64,000 bases of DNA from Flavobacterium shii (GTDB lineage Bacteria > Bacteroidota > Bacteroidia > Flavobacteriales > Flavobacteriaceae), in contig NZ_JAOZEW010000003.1 in the NCBI RefSeq assembly GCF_025847235.1, positions 248,001-312,000 on the forward strand, written 5' to 3'. Under the pieces are notes generated by a model. The model saw only the letters and a program-made list of their open reading frames with translations, ran no database searches and was not told the origin of the DNA. Shown in pieces: positions 33,490-43,200 of the stretch (positions are counted from its first letter, which is position 1; each line of letters opens with the position of its first letter). The position numbers and the translations under genes are program-made.

Positions 33490-33554
33490 AATCAAACGAC
33501 CAATTTGATTAATTCATTTACTTTCCAAAACATCCGACAATCTTTGTGGGCTGT

Positions 33555-33698
33555 TTAATTAGCTATAATCTCAAAACTCTTGTCGTCTATCTTTACCACT
33601 GTAAGTGCTTTTGAATAGCTCAATAAAAAAGAAACAACTTCTCTTTTGGGTTTTAAGTCTTTAATAACTATTACTTTTTTTGAGTAAATTTTTGCCAT
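33555..33698 (-). CDS. Small protein downstream of sigma factor
   Basis: 47 codons from the ATG at 33698 to TAA 33555-33557. The peptide (MAKIYSKKVIVIKDLKPKRE, then VVSFLLSYSKALTVVKIDD and KSFEIIAN) is a basic, mixed-charge small protein with alternating beta-like hydrophobics and no membrane helix. It starts 50 bases after the sigma factor stop in the same direction, so it is probably on the same transcript. I do not recognise a family; an anti-sigma role is conceivable but is not indicated by any motif. Confidence 0.6.
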   Translation of the reverse strand: MAKIYSKKVIVIKDLKPKREVVSFLLSYSKALTVVKIDDKSFEIIAN

Positions 33699-33748
33699 GC
33701 TAATAAATGTTTATTTTATATAACAACGCTCTATTACTCGATTTAGTA

Positions 33749-34333
33749 TCAATTGGTTAAAATAATTTGATGTTTTTCTATAATTTTTCTAATATTCATT
33801 AGCGCATATCTCATTCTGCCTAATGCTGTATTAATACTTACTCCTGTAATTTCGGATATCTCTTTAAAGCTCATATCCTGATACATACGCATTACCAATA
33901 CTTCTTTTTGATCATCAGGAAGTTCTTCGATTAACTTTTTCAAGTCAACCTCAACCTGATCCACAATCATTTTATTTTCGATTGTCAGTGAATCATCAGA
34001 CATGATAGAAAAAATCGAAAACTCTTCGGTTTCTCTATACATAGGCATCTTTTTTGTCTTTCGATAATGATCGACTATTAAATTATGCGAAATACGCATT
34101 ACCCAAGGCAGGAATTTCCCTTCCTCGTTATAAGAATTACTTTTTAAAGTTTTTATTACTTTAATAAATGTATCTTGAAAAATGTCATTTGATATATCTC
34201 TGTCAGCTATTTTTGAATATATAAATCCATAAATCTTAGATTCATGTCTTTTAATTAATGTTGATAAGGCACTTTCGTTACCCTCAACATAGTTCTTCAC
34301 CAATAAAGCGTCAGGAATTTGCAGATTAGCCAT
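33749..34333 (-). CDS. ECF-type RNA polymerase sigma factor
   Basis: 194 residues. Region 2 is clear (LIKRHESKIYGFIYSKIADRDISNDIFQDTFIKVIKTL, then FLPWVMRISHNLIVDHYRK), as is region 4 with its helix-turn-helix (ELPDDQKEVLVMRMYQDMSFKEISEITGVSINTALGRMRYALMNIRKII). Regions 1 and 3 are absent, as usual for group IV sigma factors. No membrane anti-sigma gene is adjacent; the only linked ORF is the 47-residue one downstream. A good promoter lies upstream (34431-34462), leaving a leader of about 90 bases. Confidence 0.95.
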   Translation of the reverse strand: MANLQIPDALLVKNYVEGNESALSTLIKRHESKIYGFIYSKIADRDISNDIFQDTFIKVIKTLKSNSYNEEGKFLPWVMRISHNLIVDHYRKTKKMPMYRETEEFSIFSIMSDDSLTIENKMIVDQVEVDLKKLIEELPDDQKEVLVMRMYQDMSFKEISEITGVSINTALGRMRYALMNIRKIIEKHQIILTN

Positions 34334-34430
34334 AATACTACCTTTTAGTTTTTATTTGAAATTTGAGGAATTCTCTAAAAAGTAATTTTATTGTATAGGC
34401 TACTGGTTTTTAATGTGTTAATAATCTGTT

Positions 34431-34462
34431 CAAATTTAACAAATAAATATTTTAAAAAGCAA
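34431..34462 (-). promoter_or_regulatory. Predicted promoter of the ECF sigma gene
   Basis: On the minus strand TTG (34462-34460), a 21-base spacer and TAAATTTG (34438-34431) match the Bacteroidota housekeeping consensus. Confidence 0.6.
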
Positions 34463-34571
34463 ATAAAATTAAGAATAATTAACATCAAAATCTTAAAAAC
34501 AATAAAATAAAGTCAGCAATTTCAAGAAAAAGAATTAAAAACAATAAATTAAGTTAATATGCTCAATTGTT

Positions 34572-34627
34572 AAAAAAGAAAGCTAAATCTCACAAAATAA
34601 ACCTTTTACAATTTAACTTTCTTTTTT
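34572..34627 (-). terminator. Terminator of the glucan PUL operon
   Basis: A6-GAAAGCTAAAT (34572-34588) and ATTTAACTTTC-T6 (34611-34627) pair with one mismatch, just after the second GH16 gene. The minus-strand RNA ends in a U-run. Confidence 0.7.
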
Positions 34628-34637
34628 ACAACCCTAA

Positions 34638-35396
34638 TTATTGATATACTCGAATATAATCGACTATATAATCCTGAGGAAAAACTGAGTCATCAACTTC
34701 TGGTCCTCCAAAATTTCCTCCAATGGCTAAATTTACCAAAATATAAAAAGGCTTATCAAATGGCCAAACATCTTCATTCTTATCCTTTGGTGCAAACGTA
34801 TAAACTAAATCTTTGTCTACAAAAAAGTCGATTTTATCTTTTGTCCATTCGATTGCATACACATGAAATCCTTTTTCGATATCGGGAAACGCTGTCTTTT
34901 TGGTATTAATTGTATTCCCATGACTATCCTGTGTATGCAAAGTTGTATAAACCATGTGTGGATCTCTACCTATATATTCCAAGATATCTATTTCTCCACA
35001 TTTTGGCCAGTTTACCTGGTCTTTATTGGCTCCGAGCATCCAGAATGCCGGCCATAAACCGTGTCCAATCGGTAATTTGGCTCTAGCCTCAATTCGACCA
35101 TATTTAAACTCTTTTTTTCCTTTGGTAGTTATTCTTGTTGATGAATAGACGTTTCCGTCTTTCCTAGCCTGAATAATTAGATTCCCATCCTTTAATTGAT
35201 GATTTGTTTTTGTATAAATCTGTCTTTCGTTGTTTCCCCAACCACATAAATCGGGACAACCATCTCCAAGTTCATAATTCCAAACGGATTCATTTAATGC
35301 TTTACCATTAAAATTTTCTTCCCAAACCAACTTCCTTTTTGCTTGTTGCGCAAAACTTAAATTACCTATTAATACTATTATTAAAAGTTTCTTCAT
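34638..35396 (-). CDS. GH16 endo-beta-1,3-glucanase (laminarinase type)
   Basis: 252 residues. A signal peptide (MKKLLIIVLIGNLSFAQ) is followed directly by a GH16 domain: WEENFNGKALNESVWNYELGDG, GWGNNERQIYT, YGRIEARAKLPIGHGLWPAFWMLG and the catalytic motif GEIDILEYIG with nucleophile and acid/base glutamates in EIDILE. The C-terminal FYILVNLAIGGNFGG and VDYIRVYQ blocks are typical of bacterial laminarinases. It cleaves internal beta-1,3-glucan bonds, probably in the periplasm since it has no lipobox. Last gene of the PUL, 81 bases behind the other GH16 with a hairpin between them. Confidence 0.94.
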   Translation of the reverse strand: MKKLLIIVLIGNLSFAQQAKRKLVWEENFNGKALNESVWNYELGDGCPDLCGWGNNERQIYTKTNHQLKDGNLIIQARKDGNVYSSTRITTKGKKEFKYGRIEARAKLPIGHGLWPAFWMLGANKDQVNWPKCGEIDILEYIGRDPHMVYTTLHTQDSHGNTINTKKTAFPDIEKGFHVYAIEWTKDKIDFFVDKDLVYTFAPKDKNEDVWPFDKPFYILVNLAIGGNFGGPEVDDSVFPQDYIVDYIRVYQ

Positions 35397-35420
35397 TATT
35401 CTGAATTTATTTTTATTAAA

Positions 35421-35458
35421 AAATAAGAAGGCCGGTTAGGGGGCCGTCCTCCTTATTT
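35421..35458 (-). other. GC-rich hairpin between the two GH16 genes
   Basis: On the minus strand AAATAAGGAGGACGGCC pairs with GGCCTTCTTATTT over a short loop, with a few mismatches, followed by a T-rich TTATTTTTTAAT. It can act as a partial terminator or a 3' stabilising stem inside the PUL transcript. Confidence 0.6.
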
Positions 35459-35477
35459 CGACTAACTTAACTTATAT

Positions 35478-37139
35478 TTATTGATACACTTTTACATAAT
35501 CAACTTCCAAAGTGGACTCTGTGAAGCTCGGATCGATGATTCCTCCAAAGTTACCGCCCATAGCAAAATTTAAAATCAAGAAAAAGTCTTTATTAAATGG
35601 TGTTGAGGCATCATTGGCAAAGGAATGAAACAGAGCATCATCTACATAAAATTTAATAGAATCCGGGCTCCATACTGTTTTATAAATATGAAATGCCGAA
35701 GATGCAGTTGGGATAGTTGTAGAACCTGTAACTCCGTCTCCTCCAGAATGTCCTGGGTAATGTAATGTACTATGAATAACATTTGGACTGTTACCTACTT
35801 GTTCCATAATATCTATTTCTCCACAAGCTGGCCATGAATTTGTTGCATAATTTTGCCCCAGCATCCAGATTGCCGGCCATGTTCCTCCTCCTACTGGCAA
35901 TTTGGCCCGAACCTCAACTTTTCCATAAGTAAATTTAAATTTACCATCGGTCTTTATTCGTGCAGAGGAATAAGCCATTCCACCAGAAGCTTCTTTTTTG
36001 GCAGTTATTTTTAAACTTCCACCCTGAACAATTATATTCGTTGGGTTACTGGTATAATTTTGTTTTTCATTATTACCCCAGCCACTATCTCCTGTTCCTA
36101 ACTCATTAACCCATTTTGTAGGATCTGGTGCTCCATCGGTATTAAAATCATCCGACCAAATTAAAGTTGTATAATCTGAAGGAGGTGTCTGAGTAGGTTT
36201 TTTGGTGGTAAATATATGATACCAAGCCAATGTAGGATTACCTCCCATGACTGCTCTTACAACCATCCTATTGTCTGTAATTGACAGAATTTCGTATGAA
36301 CTCTGACCAATATAATACCCCATAAAACCACCATCGGAGATGTTCAACATGGTTCCTCTGGTTTGTTTCGCATGGTCTGGATTTTTGGTCACAACAGATT
36401 CTGATGGACTCAACGATACTGTTTTTACTCCACCTGCATTATAAGCCAAACAAGCATCGGTTGTCGAGCTACCTCCTCCTACACTAACAAAAGCAGCATT
36501 AAAGAAGGTTGATCCTCCATTATCCAATTGAAATTTTAACTGATCTCCATCTAGAGAGAATGTCAATACGTTATCGTACAAACAGCTACTTGTTGGCGAA
36601 CCTGCTTTCTCAAAAGCTGCTGCCGAATAATGGTTTGAATAATAGTTTTTACTCGCATCAGCATCATTTTGTCCTACACCCAAATGTCCAATCTCTGAAG
36701 CTGACCAATACCATTTTTTAGAACTGCCCGCTGTTAAGAACTGAACTGCCTCGGCATCACTAAAATTACTTAAGACCTCAACATCGATACTAGCATTTGT
36801 AGCAACACCACCTTTTCCTGTGGCAATTACTGTAACGGTATATGTATTTACACCAGGTTTAGTAAAGCGCTTTGTAAATTTACCTGTTGCCGAACTCTCT
36901 GAAGTTCCGTCGCTAAATACATATTTGTATGAAATAGTATTATCTGCTGTAGCCACCAATTTTACCATTCCGGAACCATCTCCATTTGGAGCATCGGTAG
37001 TTTTACCAACAATCTCAGCGGTAATCTTAAGATTGGTTGGGGAATTTATATCCCCAAAAGCATAATCATCTTTTTGACAATTTACCGCTAGCAGCAATGC
37101 AAAAAGTAACACGATATTTATAATTATTTTTTTACTCAT
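35478..37139 (-). CDS. GH16 endoglucanase lipoprotein with PKD-like domain
   Basis: 553 residues. A lipoprotein signal (ALLLAVNCQKDD, Cys at about 21) is followed by a PKD-like domain (about 35-125: YKYVFSDGTSESSATGKFTKRFTKPGVNTYTVTVIATGKGG). A further beta domain (about 130-310) precedes the C-terminal GH16 domain (WSDDFNTDGAPDPTKWVNELG, GWGNNEKQNYTS, catalytic GEIDIMEQVG, FFLILNFAMGGNFGG). It is likely a surface-exposed lipoprotein that makes the first cuts in beta-1,3-glucan. Co-transcribed with the glycan-binding protein 14 bases upstream. Confidence 0.93.
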   Translation of the reverse strand: MSKKIIINIVLLFALLLAVNCQKDDYAFGDINSPTNLKITAEIVGKTTDAPNGDGSGMVKLVATADNTISYKYVFSDGTSESSATGKFTKRFTKPGVNTYTVTVIATGKGGVATNASIDVEVLSNFSDAEAVQFLTAGSSKKWYWSASEIGHLGVGQNDADASKNYYSNHYSAAAFEKAGSPTSSCLYDNVLTFSLDGDQLKFQLDNGGSTFFNAAFVSVGGGSSTTDACLAYNAGGVKTVSLSPSESVVTKNPDHAKQTRGTMLNISDGGFMGYYIGQSSYEILSITDNRMVVRAVMGGNPTLAWYHIFTTKKPTQTPPSDYTTLIWSDDFNTDGAPDPTKWVNELGTGDSGWGNNEKQNYTSNPTNIIVQGGSLKITAKKEASGGMAYSSARIKTDGKFKFTYGKVEVRAKLPVGGGTWPAIWMLGQNYATNSWPACGEIDIMEQVGNSPNVIHSTLHYPGHSGGDGVTGSTTIPTASSAFHIYKTVWSPDSIKFYVDDALFHSFANDASTPFNKDFFLILNFAMGGNFGGIIDPSFTESTLEVDYVKVYQ

Positions 37140-37153
37140 GATTACTTATATTT

Positions 37154-38704
37154 TTAATTGGATTGTTTAATATCATCAAAATAGTATGTTTTGCCTGTGC
37201 CACTGTTTCCAAAATCAAAGAAAACTACAACTCTCTGATAATTATTGGTATTTACAATCCCGGCAAAATCAAATGTGAGTTCTTCCCAACCATTTGCAAC
37301 TGTTGTGGTAGCATCAATCTCTTTATTTATATTAGGATCCGTTAGATTTTCTAATTTAAACTTCACAATAATTCCAGCCTGTGGTGACCAGACTTTCATT
37401 TTTATTTTTTTAAATGTTGAAAAATTTATCGGAGTATCTAATGCAAGTGATGAACCTGCCCAAACTTCGGCTCCATTCCCTTTGGTCAAAGCACTTACTT
37501 TTGATGATGTATTTATTCCCGTTTTATCCGGATTTGCAATGACTACTGAAGTTGCACCACCAAAATTTCCATAAGAATAATCTAATGTCGTCGATTCGAA
37601 TGTTAACGGTAGCACCAAGGATTCTGCTCCCGAAGTCAATTGAATGTCATCGAAGTAATAATCGTCACCAGTTCCTGTATTACCAAAGTCGAAGAAAAGA
37701 ACCACTTTTTGATATTTATTTACATTATCAACAGCCGAAAAGTCGAATGTAAGTTCTTCCCAATTATTTGCAACTGTATTTGTAACATCGACTTCGATAT
37801 TAATATCTGGATTGGTTAAATTCTCTAATTTCATTTTAACCACAATTCCAGCTTTTGGAGACCAAGTTTTGATTCTAATTTTTTTCAATGTTGAGAAATC
37901 AATCGGTGCACCTAATTCTAATAAAGAACCTGCCCAAACTTCTGCACCTGCCGATTTGGTTAATTTAGCCACTTTTGCACTTACATTACCGGCATCCACG
38001 CTAGGATTATCAGCTACAGCTGTAAATGCCCCGCCAAAATTAGAAAATGCATAATTTAATGTAGTTGATTCAAAATCAATCGGCAATAGAATCGGATTCG
38101 AGATTGTGATTGTTTCTGTATATGTAGTTGTTGCTGTTCCTCCGCTTAAAGCGACAACTTTCACTTCATAAGCTCCTATGTTTGCATAAGTATGTTTAAT
38201 TGTTTCGCCCTCCATAAAGTCTACTGGAACTTCATTTGGGACTTCTCCAAAATAAACTTGAAAGAATGTTTCGAAATTGGCTTTTGCACTTACAGATACC
38301 GATAAATTATCGCCAGCTACACGAGCCAATGCTACCTGTAAATTGGTTGGTGCCAAAAACGAAACTGTAACTGTTTGTGTTACTTCGGTGATTTTCCCGC
38401 TTATTCCCATTGCAATAATCTTAGCCTGATAAACACCTTCTTTGTAAGTATGTGCTACAGTCCCTCCTGCCGAAATATAATCTGATACAGTAGTTCCATC
38501 ACCAAAATTGATTTGATATTGCGTTACGCCTTCGCCTTTAGGCAAAAAAGTTACCTTACCCGAATTGTCTTGCGTTACTGTTGTAAGAGCCGATATGTTT
38601 TTTGGTGCACTTATGCCATCCAAATTAATATCGCTGCTATCATTTGAGCAACCTATAAATGTTGCCAAAACGAAAAGACTTATAATAAAATGTATTTTTT
38701 TCAT
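37154..38704 (-). CDS. Surface glycan-binding lipoprotein with duplicated domain
   Basis: 516 residues. The lipobox is at Cys19 (LATFIGCSNDSS). Two PKD-like beta-sandwich domains follow (YQINFGDGTTVSDYISAGGTVAHTYKEGVYQAKIIA and FQVYFGEVPNEVPVDFMEGETIKHTYANIGAYEVKVVALSGG). Then come two tandem copies of a domain of about 155 residues (FESTTLNYAFSNFGGAF ... VVLFFDFGNTGTGDDYYFDDI and FESTTLDYSYGNFGGAT ... VVVFFDFGNSGTGKTYYFDDI), shaped like a carbohydrate-binding module. It occupies the SusE/F position and probably holds the glucan at the cell surface. Tightly spaced within the operon (12-14 base gaps). Confidence 0.88.
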   Translation of the reverse strand: MKKIHFIISLFVLATFIGCSNDSSDINLDGISAPKNISALTTVTQDNSGKVTFLPKGEGVTQYQINFGDGTTVSDYISAGGTVAHTYKEGVYQAKIIAMGISGKITEVTQTVTVSFLAPTNLQVALARVAGDNLSVSVSAKANFETFFQVYFGEVPNEVPVDFMEGETIKHTYANIGAYEVKVVALSGGTATTTYTETITISNPILLPIDFESTTLNYAFSNFGGAFTAVADNPSVDAGNVSAKVAKLTKSAGAEVWAGSLLELGAPIDFSTLKKIRIKTWSPKAGIVVKMKLENLTNPDINIEVDVTNTVANNWEELTFDFSAVDNVNKYQKVVLFFDFGNTGTGDDYYFDDIQLTSGAESLVLPLTFESTTLDYSYGNFGGATSVVIANPDKTGINTSSKVSALTKGNGAEVWAGSSLALDTPINFSTFKKIKMKVWSPQAGIIVKFKLENLTDPNINKEIDATTTVANGWEELTFDFAGIVNTNNYQRVVVFFDFGNSGTGKTYYFDDIKQSN

Positions 38705-38716
38705 AATTGCTATTTT

Positions 38717-40216
38717 TTAATATCCAGGATTTTGTTTCCAGTTTCCGTTGGCAAATTGAATTTCTTCAATTGGAAGCGGAAATAATTCGTTTTTATTAGC
38801 TTTAAAACCCGGTATTGTTCCTAATGCTTTTCCGGTTCTTACCAAATCAAAAAAACGATGTCCCTCTCCAAAAAGTTCGACTCTTCTTTCGGCTAAAATA
38901 AAATCGGTAAGAGCAGCGCCTGAAGCCGAAATGTCATGATTATTATCTCCAAAAGCACGTCGTCTTACTTCGTTAAGATAACCTCTTGCTTTTCCATCAT
39001 CAATTCCCCCTCTATTGTAGGCCTCTGCAGCCATTAATAAAACATCTGAATAGCGTATTGCTCTATAATTATTAGGATTTGTTAAGTTTAAATCTCCTGC
39101 TGCGGTTTTACTTCTTGTTCTCGGAAGGTATTTTCTATTAAAGAAACCTGTATCCTGATTTCCTTTCCCGTAAGTAACTCCTTTTCCACCATCAAAAGCG
39201 GTGTTTGCTGCTGCCCAAGCCACGATATCCAATATTGTAACATCTTTACGCTTGTCTCCAACCTCAAAAGCAGCTGCAGATTCCTTAGTAGGAATATTAA
39301 AACTAAATCCTGAAGAAAAAAGCGGTCCTGTATAATTTCTAACTCCGCTAAAACCTACAGCAACATTTCCTTCACTACATTGCAAACATGGGAAACCTGC
39401 CCCTTCAACATCTGTATATTGTACTTCAAAAACAGATTCCGGTCCATTTTCTCCATCTGCTTCAAATATTTTATTATAATCTGCTACTAATGAATATGGT
39501 GACGTACTTATTAATCCTTCCAAAGTGGTTGCTGCTTGTGTAAACTTATTTTGATATAGATAAGCTTTTCCTAATAATGCCTGAGCCGCACCCTTGGTAA
39601 CTCTTCCTTTTTGAGAAGCAATTGGAGATAAATTAGCAACCGCATAAACTAAATCAGCTTCAATAGAAGCATACACTTCTTCGACTGATGAACGCGGAAT
39701 TATTTTTTCATCTCCAATTCTAAACCTCGCATCGCCTTTCATTGGGATGCCTCCAAACCATTTTACTAATTCAAATTGGTAGTAGGCTCTAAGAAAACGT
39801 GTTTCGGCTATAACTTGTGCTTTTCCTTGAAAATCTGTTTTATTTTGAAATTCAAGTATATAATTGGCTCTTTGCACTCCTGCAAACATCCAATTCCAGA
39901 TATCTCTTAAATTGCTATTTACCTCTGTGTGAATCATTTGGTCTATTTGCTGAAAACCTATCACATCTGTAGGACTTTCTCCTCCCGCATATGTATTATC
40001 CGAAGCTATTTCTCCCAATATAACATTTACATAAGAGGATTGAAGTAAATCATAGGCTGCAACCAAAGCATTATCATAATCTGTTTTGGAATTAAAATAA
40101 TTCTCGGAGTCAATAGAATATGCCGGAGTAGGATCTACAAAATCATCAGAACAAGAAATTGCCACGCCCGAAAGCAATGCTATAGCTATTATAGTAGTAA
40201 AAAAATATTTTTTCAT
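38717..40216 (-). CDS. SusD-like glycan-binding lipoprotein
   Basis: 499 residues. Lipoprotein signal with Cys22 (LLSGVAISCSDDF). The SusD fold is apparent from YNSKTDYDNALVAAYDLLQSSY, the TPR helices (RFLRAYYQFELVKWFGGIPM, AALLGKAYLYQNKFTQAATTLEGLI) and the C-terminal SusD hallmarks YRAIRYSDVLLMAAEAYNRGG and ILAERRVELFGEGHRFFDLVRTG. It caps the SusC channel and hands over oligosaccharides. It starts 11 bases after the susC gene. Confidence 0.96.
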   Translation of the reverse strand: MKKYFFTTIIAIALLSGVAISCSDDFVDPTPAYSIDSENYFNSKTDYDNALVAAYDLLQSSYVNVILGEIASDNTYAGGESPTDVIGFQQIDQMIHTEVNSNLRDIWNWMFAGVQRANYILEFQNKTDFQGKAQVIAETRFLRAYYQFELVKWFGGIPMKGDARFRIGDEKIIPRSSVEEVYASIEADLVYAVANLSPIASQKGRVTKGAAQALLGKAYLYQNKFTQAATTLEGLISTSPYSLVADYNKIFEADGENGPESVFEVQYTDVEGAGFPCLQCSEGNVAVGFSGVRNYTGPLFSSGFSFNIPTKESAAAFEVGDKRKDVTILDIVAWAAANTAFDGGKGVTYGKGNQDTGFFNRKYLPRTRSKTAAGDLNLTNPNNYRAIRYSDVLLMAAEAYNRGGIDDGKARGYLNEVRRRAFGDNNHDISASGAALTDFILAERRVELFGEGHRFFDLVRTGKALGTIPGFKANKNELFPLPIEEIQFANGNWKQNPGY

Positions 40217-40227
40217 TTTAATTGAAA

Positions 40228-43200
40228 TTAAAAATTAATGTTTAAGCCCAATAAATAAGTTCTTGGGATAGGATAGAATCCAAAATCAATTCCACCTCCA
40301 ATTGGTGCACCATTCGAAGCACCTGGATCAAAACCTTTGTACTTGGTAAATGTGTACAAATTATTTACTCCTGTATAAAGTCTTAATTTGGTAATTCCGG
40401 CTCTTTGAGACACCTTTGGATCAAGTGTATATCCTATTTGAACATTTTGAATTCTTAAGTATGAAGCATCTTCAACAAAATAATCGGAGAAAACATTATT
40501 TGCTGTAGCGCCAGTAGTTACTCTTGGAGTTGTAGTACTGGTCCCTTCTCCTGTCCATCTGTCCAAAACATAGTTTAAGCGATTTGCATCAGAAAGTGTT
40601 CTTTCGTAGTTACGTACCATATCATTCCCTACAGAGGCAAAAGTAAATACAGCGAAGTCTACATTTTTATAGTTCAATTGTATATTAAATCCCATTGTAG
40701 CTTTTGGAATTGGATCTCCTATGTTTGTTCTGTCTTTGGCATCAATTACGCCATCTCCGTTAACATCAACATAACGAATATCTCCAGGTGATGGATTTGC
40801 TCCCAATGCTAATTGTGATGGATGCGCATCGATTTCGGCTTGATTCTGGAAAATTCCATCGGTTTTATATCCATAAAAATACCCCATCGGTTTTCCTATC
40901 TCCATACGTGATGGTGCAGGTTGTCCTACTCCAAAAGCGCCTCCTTCGATAAATCCGGTTCCATTATTTACCTCTAAAACTTCATTTTTAAGGAAAGTTA
41001 TATTGTAACCTACGCTCATTGTAAAAGAATCGGATAATTTCTCTTTATAATCAATTGAGAATTCAAATCCTGAATTTCTAACTGTACCTGCATTCATCGT
41101 AGGAGCACTCGCACCCGGCGCACCCGTACCGTTAATTCCCGAAACAGGAATATTAGGAATCAACAAATCTTTTCTCGTATCTATAAAGTAATCTGCTACT
41201 ACAAATATTTTATCATTTAAAAATTTCATATCCATACCAACATCAAATTTTCTGGCTTCTTCCCATTTCAAATTAGGATTTGGTACTTGACCATTTGCCG
41301 TTCCGTTAACCAACGTTTTATTAAACACATAGGTAGCTTCTCCTGTTAAAAGTCCGATATAACCATAATTAGGAATCTGATCGTTTCCTAAAGTTCCGTA
41401 ACTGGCTCTCAATTTTAAGAAACTAAACGCTTTAGGATCTCCAAAGAAATCTTCATCAGAAATCACCCAACCTCCTGTAAATGAAGGAAAGTAACCTACT
41501 TTATTTCCTGGTCCGAATTTGGTTGAAGAATCACGTCTAATCATAGCCGAAAAAAGGTATTTACCTTTATAATCATATTGTACTCTTCCAAAATAAGAAA
41601 GTCTTCTTTGATCGTATACATAGGAAGTATTGGTTAAAGTTTCGGATATCCCTTTTGTCAAAGAAATATCTGCATAATCCCAAGAGTTATTAGGAACATC
41701 AAAACCAGTTGCAGTAAGACCATTACCCCATTCTTTAAAAATAGTTGTGCCCAGTGTTCCTACAATATTATGATTTTCGGCTATTTTGGCAGTATATGTT
41801 CCAAAAAGATCGAATGAATAATTATTATCATTTACTGTTCCCTGAGTAACAGAACTTCTCTGTACATCAAAAACTTTTCCGCCATAATTAACTTGTTTTG
41901 CAAATGTTTTTGATTCACTATTAGAGGTATTAAAACCTATTGAACTTGATAAAACAAATCCTTTGAAAATTTTATAGTCTAACCCAAAATTCCCATTTAG
42001 TTTTTTATAGTTATAATCGTTATAAGTATCGTCAATTTGCGCTAATGGATTGATAATTTCTGTTCCTAATCCAGTTGTACTAGGTACTAGGGTAAAGTTT
42101 CCATTTGCATTATAAGGATTAAGTGTAGCCGGAACGTTGAGTGCATTAAATAAAACAGATCCCAGTCCGTTTTCATTCAATGTATTTCTTGTAAAATAAG
42201 TATAAATAATATTCGTCTTCAATTTAAATTTATCACTTAAATCAACTCCTAAGGCTAATCTGGCAGTATTTCTCAGGAAACCCGATTTATCCCCACCAAT
42301 GATTCCCTCTTGGTCTAAATGGGAACCACTTATGGAGTAAGTAATTTTATCAGATCCTCCCGAAATAGTTAAATCATTACTTATAATAGGTACTTTCTTA
42401 AAAACTTCATCTTGCCAATTTGTACCTTTTCCTAGTCCGCTTACATTTGGATAGGGAAGTGCTTTGCCTCCATTGGCATAACTTTCATTTAATAAAAGGG
42501 CATATTCTGTAGCGTTTAGAGTTGGTAATTTTCTAGACGTTTCCTGAAATCCTGTATAACTATTAAAAGAAATTCTTGTTTTGGAATTTTTCTTACCTGT
42601 TTTGGTTGTAACCAGGATAATTCCGTTTGCTCCAATGGTTCCGTAAATTGCTGCCTGAGCATCTTTTAAAACGGTAATTGTTTCGATATCATTTGGATTA
42701 AGTAAACCTAGGTCTCCTACATAGCCATCAATAATAGTCATTGGTCTATTTTCTCCATTGGTAGCTATACCACGAATACGAATATCCAATGGCGCTCCTG
42801 GTGCTCCCGATTGTGTTGTAACATTTACTCCGGAAAGAGTTCCTTGTAAAGCTTGCTCTATTCTTGCTGGTTTCAAGATATCGATTGTTTTACTGTCAAG
42901 TACAGATACTGCTCCTGTTACTTCTCTCTTTTTCTGGGTACCGTAACCTATCACAACCACTTCATCCAATGACTTTGCATCATCACTCATCCTGACCGTG
43001 ATTTTGGTACCCGAAACCACAACTTCTTGTGTTCTAAAACCAATATAGCTTAAAACAATTGTGGAGCCTTTTGAGACACCTAATAACTTAAAAGATCCGT
43101 CAAAATCGGTACTTGTACCTTGTGACGAATTTTTAACTTTTACATTTACGCCAGGTAGGGATAAACCTGAGCCATCGAGTACGGTTCCACTTACATCAAA

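Larger units (their letters stand above)
34334..34637. other. AT-rich intergenic region
   Basis: 304 bases between the sigma gene and the last PUL gene. It contains the sigma promoter (34431-34462) and the PUL terminator (34572-34627). Otherwise very AT-rich with no gene. Confidence 0.7.
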
